A DNA stretch of 27,630 nucleotides from an uncultured Ruminococcus sp. (GTDB taxonomy: Bacteria; Bacillota; Clostridia; Oscillospirales; Ruminococcaceae): assembly GCA_900545125.1 (NCBI GenBank), contig UQXS01000004.1, forward strand, positions 1-27,630, written 5' to 3'. The notes below the pieces were generated by a model. That model ran no database searches, was not told the DNA's origin, and saw only the letters and a program-made list of their open reading frames with translations. Position numbers and translations under genes: made by a program. This document shows positions 22,601 through 27,630 of this stretch, one piece after another. The first letter of the stretch is position 1. The number at the start of each line of letters is the position of its first letter.

Positions 22601-22795
22601 ATGACTAAAAAGCTCCAAATAACCAGAAAATCAAATCTGAAAGGCAACGACGGTTATAAAACATTCTCTATCCGTGTAAAAGAAGATGTTGTCGAAAAGC
22701 TTGACGACATATCTGCTAAAACAAACCGAAGCAGGAATGAACTTATAAATCTGCTGCTGGAATTTGGAATAGAAAACAGTGAGATCATAGATTAG
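22601..22795 (+). CDS. ribbon-helix-helix (CopG/Arc-type) DNA-binding protein
   Basis: The 64-residue protein consists of a basic N-terminal arm and a single RHH fold: the strand YKTFSIRVKEDV, helix A VEKLDDISAKTNRS and helix B RNELINLLLEFGIEN. RHH proteins bind DNA as dimers through the strand, usually as repressors, and many are antitoxins. No toxin gene follows it. A GAGGTGATAATAACAA leader supplies the ribosome site. It lies opposite the SLOG gene with an inverted repeat between them, so autoregulation and control of SLOG are likely but inferred. Confidence 0.88.
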   Translation: MTKKLQITRKSNLKGNDGYKTFSIRVKEDVVEKLDDISAKTNRSRNELINLLLEFGIENSEIID

Positions 22796-22912
22796 AGTCT
22801 GTTCCGGAAATATTATGTCAATATGCACAAAAATAAAGACGAAAAATTTATGCCTTATAAAATCTTACAAAAATTTACGAAAAAATTCACAATTCTTCAA
22901 TAAATCGGTGTA

Positions 22913-22941
22913 TTTACATATTATACATTTTGTATTATAAT
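22913..22941 (+). promoter_or_regulatory. sigma-A promoter of the XRE regulator gene
   Basis: TTTACA (22913-22918) and TATAAT (22936-22941) are 17 bases apart in an AT-rich 184-base gap. Transcription would start about 30 bases before the ATG. Confidence 0.8.
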
Positions 22942-22979
22942 AATAATGTCGTTTAAATAACATTTCAGGAGGAACATTT

Positions 22980-23696
22980 ATGAATTCCGATTTTGCACGA
23001 ATTATAACATTACAGAGAAAAGAACGTCACATCAGTCAGAAACAGGCAGCGACAGATCTCGGAATTTCTCAGGCTCTTCTTTCGCACTATGAAAAAGGCA
23101 TACGTGAATGCGGTCTTAATTTTCTTGTGAAAATAGCAGATTACTATAATGTGTCCTGTGATTATCTTCTCGGAAGAACGCCCGACCCGGAGGGAAAAAC
23201 CATAACCGTTGAGGATATTCCCGACGATGACGGAAATAACAGCCTTGAAATGCCTTCTCCCGAAATTATAAATTTCAACAGAAGGATCATCAACAATTCA
23301 ATAAGTCTTCTTTTCAGTCTTGCCCAGAAAGCAAACAGTATCACTCTTATTAAAGAAGTATCGTCTTATCTCATGCTTTCCGTGTATAAGCTGTTCAGAA
23401 TAATTTACAATGCAAATCCGCATAACGATCAGAAGCTTTTCCGCATACCAAAGGTCATTGCCAATGACAGTGCCAACGCCATTGTATCAATGAGCGAGGC
23501 GAATATCAAGGCGTCATCCTGCGGAATCCCGCTGGACGGAAACGACTGTATCGACAATTTCGATACGCTGTACGTCACTACTGCAACGCTTCAGAAAGAC
23601 TATGCACAGTATTCATCCTCTCTTCTGAACCTTATCAAGCGAAGCGAGGACAGCATTGCCCGTACACGTGCGAAATACCGTCCTGACGGCAAATAA
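22980..23696 (+). CDS. XRE-family helix-turn-helix transcriptional regulator
   Basis: Residues 5-65 are a Cro/C1-type HTH: LQRKERHISQKQAATDLG, then ISQALLSHYEKGIREC and NFLVKIADYYNVSCDYLLGR, the usual closing. The remaining 170 residues, after a Pro/Asp-rich linker, are mostly helical and match no domain I recognise; they may bind a ligand or mediate dimerisation. A strong AGGAGG site precedes the ATG and a clear promoter lies upstream. The trpB2 gene follows after 59 bases with no terminator seen, so read-through into it is possible. The target genes are unknown. Confidence 0.9.
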   Translation: MNSDFARIITLQRKERHISQKQAATDLGISQALLSHYEKGIRECGLNFLVKIADYYNVSCDYLLGRTPDPEGKTITVEDIPDDDGNNSLEMPSPEIINFNRRIINNSISLLFSLAQKANSITLIKEVSSYLMLSVYKLFRIIYNANPHNDQKLFRIPKVIANDSANAIVSMSEANIKASSCGIPLDGNDCIDNFDTLYVTTATLQKDYAQYSSSLLNLIKRSEDSIARTRAKYRPDGK

Positions 23697-23755
23697 AAGC
23701 TGCCGGAGCAAGCTTTGATATTGTTCCGTAATATATAACAAAGGAGTTCTTATCC

Positions 23756-25126
23756 ATGTCAAACACAAAAATTCCGTACAAAATCTACCTTGAAGAAAGC
23801 GAAATGCCCAAAGAGTGGTACAATGTCCGTGCAGATATGAAGAAAAAACCTGCACCGCTTCTCAATCCGGCAACGCATAAACCGGTTACGGCAGAAGATC
23901 TTGAACCGGTATTCTGCAAGGAACTTGTAGCTCAGGAACTTAACGAAACAGACCGTTATATTGCAATTCCGGAGGAAATACAGGACTTTTACAAAATGTA
24001 TCGTCCATCTCCGCTGGTAAGAGCATACTGTCTTGAAAAAAAGCTGGGAACTCCGGCAAAGATCTACTATAAATTCGAGGGCAACAATACAAGCGGAAGC
24101 CATAAGCTCAATTCTGCTATTGCTCAGGCATATTACGCAAAAAAACAGGGACTTAAAGGCGTTACAACGGAAACAGGCGCAGGTCAGTGGGGAACAGCAC
24201 TTTCAATGGCTTGTTCTTACTTCGACCTTGACTGTCAGGTATATATGGTAAAGGTATCCTACGAGCAGAAACCTTTCCGCCGTGAGGTAATGAGAACTTA
24301 CGGTGCAGCGGTTACTCCATCTCCGTCTGAAACTACTGAAGTAGGCAGAAAAATACTTGCAGAATTTCCCGGCACGGGCGGAAGTCTCGGATGTGCCATA
24401 TCCGAAGCGGTAGAAGCTGCAACGACTCAGGAAGGCTACAGATATGTTCTCGGAAGCGTTCTTTCGCAGGTTCTTCTCCACCAGTCCGTAATAGGAATGG
24501 AAACAAAGACCGCAATGGATAAGTACGGTATCAAGCCGGATATCATTATCGGATGCGCCGGAGGCGGATCAAATCTCGGCGGACTTATTTCTCCTTTCAT
24601 GGGCGAAAAACTCAGAGGCGAGGCAGATTACCGTTTTATTGCCGTTGAGCCGGCATCATGCCCCAGCCTTACAAGAGGCGTTTATGCGTATGATTTCTGC
24701 GATACCGGAAAAGTTTGTCCGCTCCAGAAGATGTATACGCTCGGCAGCGGATTCATGCCGTCGCCCAATCACGCAGGCGGTCTGAGATATCACGGCATGA
24801 GTGCGATTCTTTCTGAGCTTTACGATCAGGGTCTTATGGAGGCTGTATCCGTTGAACAGACTTCCGTATTTGAAGCTGCCCAGATGTTTGCAAGGGTAGA
24901 GGGAATACTTCCTGCGCCTGAGAGCAGCCACGCTATCAAGGCTGCCGTTGACGAGGCAGTAAAGTGCAGGGAGACAGGCGAAGAAAAAACGATTCTCTTT
25001 GGTCTTACCGGCACCGGATATTTTGATATGTACGCTTATGGTGCATATAATGACGGAAAAATGACCGATTATATCCCCACAGACGAGGAGATCAAGAGGT
25101 CTACGGATATGCTGCCAAAGGTATGA
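23756..25126 (+). CDS. trpB: TrpB2-type tryptophan synthase beta chain (PLP enzyme)
   Basis: The enzyme makes tryptophan from indole and serine with pyridoxal phosphate. The PLP lysine is Lys117 in NNTSGSHKLNSA, the catalytic Glu is in TETGAGQWGTA, and CAGGGSNLGG is the phosphate-binding loop. The length of 456 residues, the extended N-terminus (KIYLEESEMPKEWYNVRADM) and the insertions identify the TrpB2 branch, which generally works without a tight TrpA complex and may scavenge indole. No trpA or other trp gene is in view. An AAAGGAG ribosome site precedes the ATG. A GC-rich hairpin follows the stop. Confidence 0.94.
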   Translation: MSNTKIPYKIYLEESEMPKEWYNVRADMKKKPAPLLNPATHKPVTAEDLEPVFCKELVAQELNETDRYIAIPEEIQDFYKMYRPSPLVRAYCLEKKLGTPAKIYYKFEGNNTSGSHKLNSAIAQAYYAKKQGLKGVTTETGAGQWGTALSMACSYFDLDCQVYMVKVSYEQKPFRREVMRTYGAAVTPSPSETTEVGRKILAEFPGTGGSLGCAISEAVEAATTQEGYRYVLGSVLSQVLLHQSVIGMETKTAMDKYGIKPDIIIGCAGGGSNLGGLISPFMGEKLRGEADYRFIAVEPASCPSLTRGVYAYDFCDTGKVCPLQKMYTLGSGFMPSPNHAGGLRYHGMSAILSELYDQGLMEAVSVEQTSVFEAAQMFARVEGILPAPESSHAIKAAVDEAVKCRETGEEKTILFGLTGTGYFDMYAYGAYNDGKMTDYIPTDEEIKRSTDMLPKV

Positions 25127-25133
25127 TTTTACA

Positions 25134-25167
25134 GGCAGGGTACAGGGAAGTTCCTGTCCCTGCCTTT
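25134..25167 (+). terminator. GC-rich hairpin after trpB2, possible terminator
   Basis: GGCAGGGTACAGG and CCTGTCCCTGCC pair over 12 bp with one bulged base and a 6-base loop. Only three T's follow, so termination may be partial, with some read-through to the solute-binding protein gene. Confidence 0.5.
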
Positions 25168-25187
25168 GGTATATGGGGGGAGCGGCG

Positions 25188-27630
25188 ATGATAAGAACGG
25201 CTGTTATCTGTCTGATGTCGGTCTGGCTGATATTGTGCGGGGAACTTCCGGCATTTGCGGAAGAACCGTATATCCCGTCGGAGCAGACACTTGAAGCAAT
25301 GGAAAATGATTACTATTCATTTGAACCGGAAGATCCCGGTCTGCTCTCTTACGGCAGTTATTACGACAAGTACGGCGGAGAAGTCCGCCCGGATGAGAAG
25401 ATAACCGTCAATGCGGCAGATTTTTCGTTTCCGGACGAATCGGCGGAGATCGTAAGTCATACTGCTGAAAATAAGGCAAAAGAAGCCGTAGTATGGAGTA
25501 AAAGCGGCGGAGAAGCTGTTTGTACCGTAAATGTTCCAACCGCCGGAATTTACTGCCTGCGTGCGGATTACTGTCCGCTTTCCGGAACAAGCCAGACTAT
25601 AGAACTTTCCCTTAAAATAGACGGAAAATTGCCTTTTGAAGCGGCTTCGAGACTTACTCTCGGCAGAGTATGGGTAAACGAAAGGAATATATATGACGAT
25701 TCCCACGGAAATCAGATACGTCCGCCGCAGGTGCAGCAGGAGATCCGCCGGAGCTGTCTTTTCGGTGATCCGGACGGTCTTTTTGGTGATCCGCTGATTT
25801 TTTATCTTGAGGAGGGCAGACATGAAATTTCTGTTTCTTCGGGAGCAGGTCAGCTTGCACTGGAGGGACTGAGCTTTGAAAATCCGCAGGAACTGCTTTC
25901 CTATGAGAAATACAGAGAGTCCGCATTGTCGGAGATAACTCCGGAGAGTACTCCGTCCAGACTTTTCAGGATAGAGGGAGAACAGGCGGCGGTAAAGTCA
26001 GATGCAGCACTGGGTGCAAACTTCGACAGTGCGGATTATCTTGTTTCTCCCTCCGACCCGTCAAGGATAGTTTACAATACTTTCGGCGGTGAGAACTGGG
26101 GCAAGCCTCTTCAGTCCGTGACATGGAATATCTCACGGGAGGATGTGGGCAATGACGGCTGGTATAAGATCGGCATAAAATACAGGCAGAATTTCCGGAG
26201 AGGATTCAGTTCCGACAGACGTATATATATTGACGGCAGAGTTGTCTGTTCCGAAATGGATGATGTGCGTTTTGCCTATGACAGCGGCTGGAACATTGCA
26301 TCGCCGGATGTATTCGTATATCTTGATGCAGGTGCGGATCATACGCTGACGATGGAAGTCGTTCCGGGAGAAACGGGTGATTCCATGCGCCGTCTTGAAG
26401 AAGTTCTTGACGAGATAAACACGCAGTATCGGCAGATTCTTATGATAACCGGGCCGTCGCCGGATAAATATACAGATTATTATGTCCATGAAAAGCTTCC
26501 CGGTCTGACAGAGCGGCTGGAAGAATTGTCAGGGCAGCTTAAAGATATCCAATCGGAACTGGAAGAACTGAGCGGTTCTTACGGTTCGGAGGCGGCAGTT
26601 ATCGGCAATATGGCAGTTATACTTGACAAATGCGTTGAAAAGCCGATAAAGATACCCTCATATCTTGCACGCATAAAGGACAGCATAACTTCGGTTTCCG
26701 CATGGATGCGTGAATGCCGTGAACAGCCCCTGGAGATCGACTATATAGAATTTGCCACGGCAGACAGAGAATTCACAAGCTGCAAGAGAAAACTGCTGAA
26801 ATCGGCAGAATTCAGCATAAAGGCTTTTATTTCCTCTTTTTTTCAGGACTATACCACTCTCTCCGACGTTACCGGGGAAGAAACGGTAGAAGTCTGGGTG
26901 GCTATGGGCAGAGATCAGGCGGAAATAGTCCGTGAAATGACGGAGGGTCAGTTTATTCCCGAATACGGCATACCTGTTTCCGTAAATCTTGTAAACGGCG
27001 GTATTGTGGAATCGGCTCTTGCAGGAAAAGCTCCTGATGCGGCGCTGTTTCTGGGTGAAGAATTTCCGGTAAATCTTGCATCACGAGGACTTCTTACCGA
27101 TCTTTCGCAGTATGATGATTTCGATGCTGTCACGGAACGTTTCGGGGACAGTGCAGCCGTGCAGTATTCGTGGAACGGCGGCTGTTACGGAATTCCCCTT
27201 ACACGGTCGTTTCCGATGATGTTTTACCGGACGGATATTCTTTCGGAGCTTGGTTACGATCATCCTCCCGAAACATGGGACGAACTTATGGATATGCTCC
27301 CTGCGATACAGCGGAACTATATGTCAGTGGGACTGATACTTCCCTCATCCGATATTTCACCTGCCACCGAAGCCGGACATACCTTTGCAATGTTCATGCT
27401 GCAAAGCGGCAGGAACTATTATAACGAAGATCTTACAGCGTCCTGCTTTGATTCCATAGAGGCGTACCGCAGTTTTGAGCAGTGGACGGATTTCTACACC
27501 AAGTACAGCTTTGAGCAGTCTTACGATGCTTTCAGCCGTTTCAGAACAGGGGAATATCCTATAGTTATAGCCGAATACAGCTTTTTCAATCAGCTTGAGG
27601 GAGCTTCTCCCGAAATAGGCGGATTGTGGG
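25188..27630 (+). CDS. large secreted extracellular solute-binding protein with N-terminal beta-sandwich-like domains, cut by window end
   Basis: The open frame runs from the ATG at 25188 (GGGGGAG site just upstream) off the right edge, giving 814 residues and no stop. It begins with a signal peptide (about 1-25, VICLMSVWLILC, cleaved near AFAEE). Two stretches (about 95-230 and 260-395) look like beta-sandwich modules with carbohydrate-binding flavour (AGIYCLRADYCPLSG, IYIDGRVVCSEMDD). A helical, coiled-coil-prone segment (about 400-540, TERLEELSGQLKDIQSELEE) follows. From about 565 it is a family 1 ABC solute-binding domain (VEVWVAMGRDQAEIVREMTE, YGIPLTRSFPMMFYRTDIL, PPETWDELMDML), as for sugars. 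Ordinary binding proteins are about 400-450 residues, so the N-terminal extension is the oddity. Transport permeases would be expected beyond the window. Confidence 0.82.
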   Translation, partial: MIRTAVICLMSVWLILCGELPAFAEEPYIPSEQTLEAMENDYYSFEPEDPGLLSYGSYYDKYGGEVRPDEKITVNAADFSFPDESAEIVSHTAENKAKEAVVWSKSGGEAVCTVNVPTAGIYCLRADYCPLSGTSQTIELSLKIDGKLPFEAASRLTLGRVWVNERNIYDDSHGNQIRPPQVQQEIRRSCLFGDPDGLFGDPLIFYLEEGRHEISVSSGAGQLALEGLSFENPQELLSYEKYRESALSEITPESTPSRLFRIEGEQAAVKSDAALGANFDSADYLVSPSDPSRIVYNTFGGENWGKPLQSVTWNISREDVGNDGWYKIGIKYRQNFRRGFSSDRRIYIDGRVVCSEMDDVRFAYDSGWNIASPDVFVYLDAGADHTLTMEVVPGETGDSMRRLEEVLDEINTQYRQILMITGPSPDKYTDYYVHEKLPGLTERLEELSGQLKDIQSELEELSGSYGSEAAVIGNMAVILDKCVEKPIKIPSYLARIKDSITSVSAWMRECREQPLEIDYIEFATADREFTSCKRKLLKSAEFSIKAFISSFFQDYTTLSDVTGEETVEVWVAMGRDQAEIVREMTEGQFIPEYGIPVSVNLVNGGIVESALAGKAPDAALFLGEEFPVNLASRGLLTDLSQYDDFDAVTERFGDSAAVQYSWNGGCYGIPLTRSFPMMFYRTDILSELGYDHPPETWDELMDMLPAIQRNYMSVGLILPSSDISPATEAGHTFAMFMLQSGRNYYNEDLTASCFDSIEAYRSFEQWTDFYTKYSFEQSYDAFSRFRTGEYPIVIAEYSFFNQLEGASPEIGGLW

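Overview
The window looks like a chromosomal piece of a Gram-positive member of the Clostridia, most likely an Oscillospiraceae/Ruminococcaceae bacterium close to Ruminococcus. The basis is the gene set and order (recA-recX-rimO, prmC next to a DUF1385 gene, SpoIID, a Spo0A-type C-terminal domain, a NatA/NatB-type ABC transporter, LuxS), strong GGAGG-type ribosome sites, and consensus sigma-A promoters with 17-bp spacers. It ends inside a gene at both sides. I see no rRNA, tRNA, CRISPR array, prophage or transposase. No stretch above 300 bases lacks a gene; the longest gap (22796-22979) holds only the promoter of the XRE gene.

Region A (1 to about 3230) is visibly more GC-rich (hand counts of single 60-base lines about 58-62%, against about 43-55% further on). 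It carries the end of a HAD phosphatase, a GNAT acetyltransferase, a shared bidirectional terminator, a small DUF6440 gene, an inverted-repeat-flanked element of about 277 bp, an MFS transporter, and the C-terminal half of an alpha/beta hydrolase. That half-hydrolase is joined in frame to the N-terminal 93-100 residues of RimO. Composition changes at the same place, so the window is a junction of two genomic backgrounds: an assembly chimera or an illegitimate recombination.

Region B (about 3230-12070) is one continuous minus-strand series: citrate synthase, a calcium-repeat-like lipoprotein, an OmpR-type response regulator, its histidine kinase, DUF1385, prmC, recA, recX and the rimO start. 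Most junctions are short gaps or TAATG overlaps. A near-perfect sigma-A promoter drives citrate synthase.

Region C (12166-17142, plus strand) holds spoIID, a NatA/NatB-like ABC exporter whose promoter is followed by a perfect 15-bp palindrome, a Spo0A-like protein whose receiver domain has lost its phospho-acceptor, and a DEDDh exonuclease, closed by a terminator shared with the next gene.

Region D (17193-21999, minus strand) holds a membrane-anchored LysM-G5-M23 peptidase with its own promoter, and an operon of histidine phosphatase, a membrane protein and a pseudouridine synthase that reads in frame into LuxS.

Region E (22026-27630) holds a divergent pair (SLOG-fold protein and ribbon-helix-helix repressor) sharing an inverted-repeat promoter region, an XRE regulator, a TrpB2-type tryptophan synthase beta chain, and a very large secreted solute-binding protein cut by the window end.

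Best candidates for something new are the pseudo-receiver Spo0A-like protein with its exonuclease partner, the RluA-LuxS reading-frame fusion, the SLOG/RHH divergent pair, and the inverted-repeat element.
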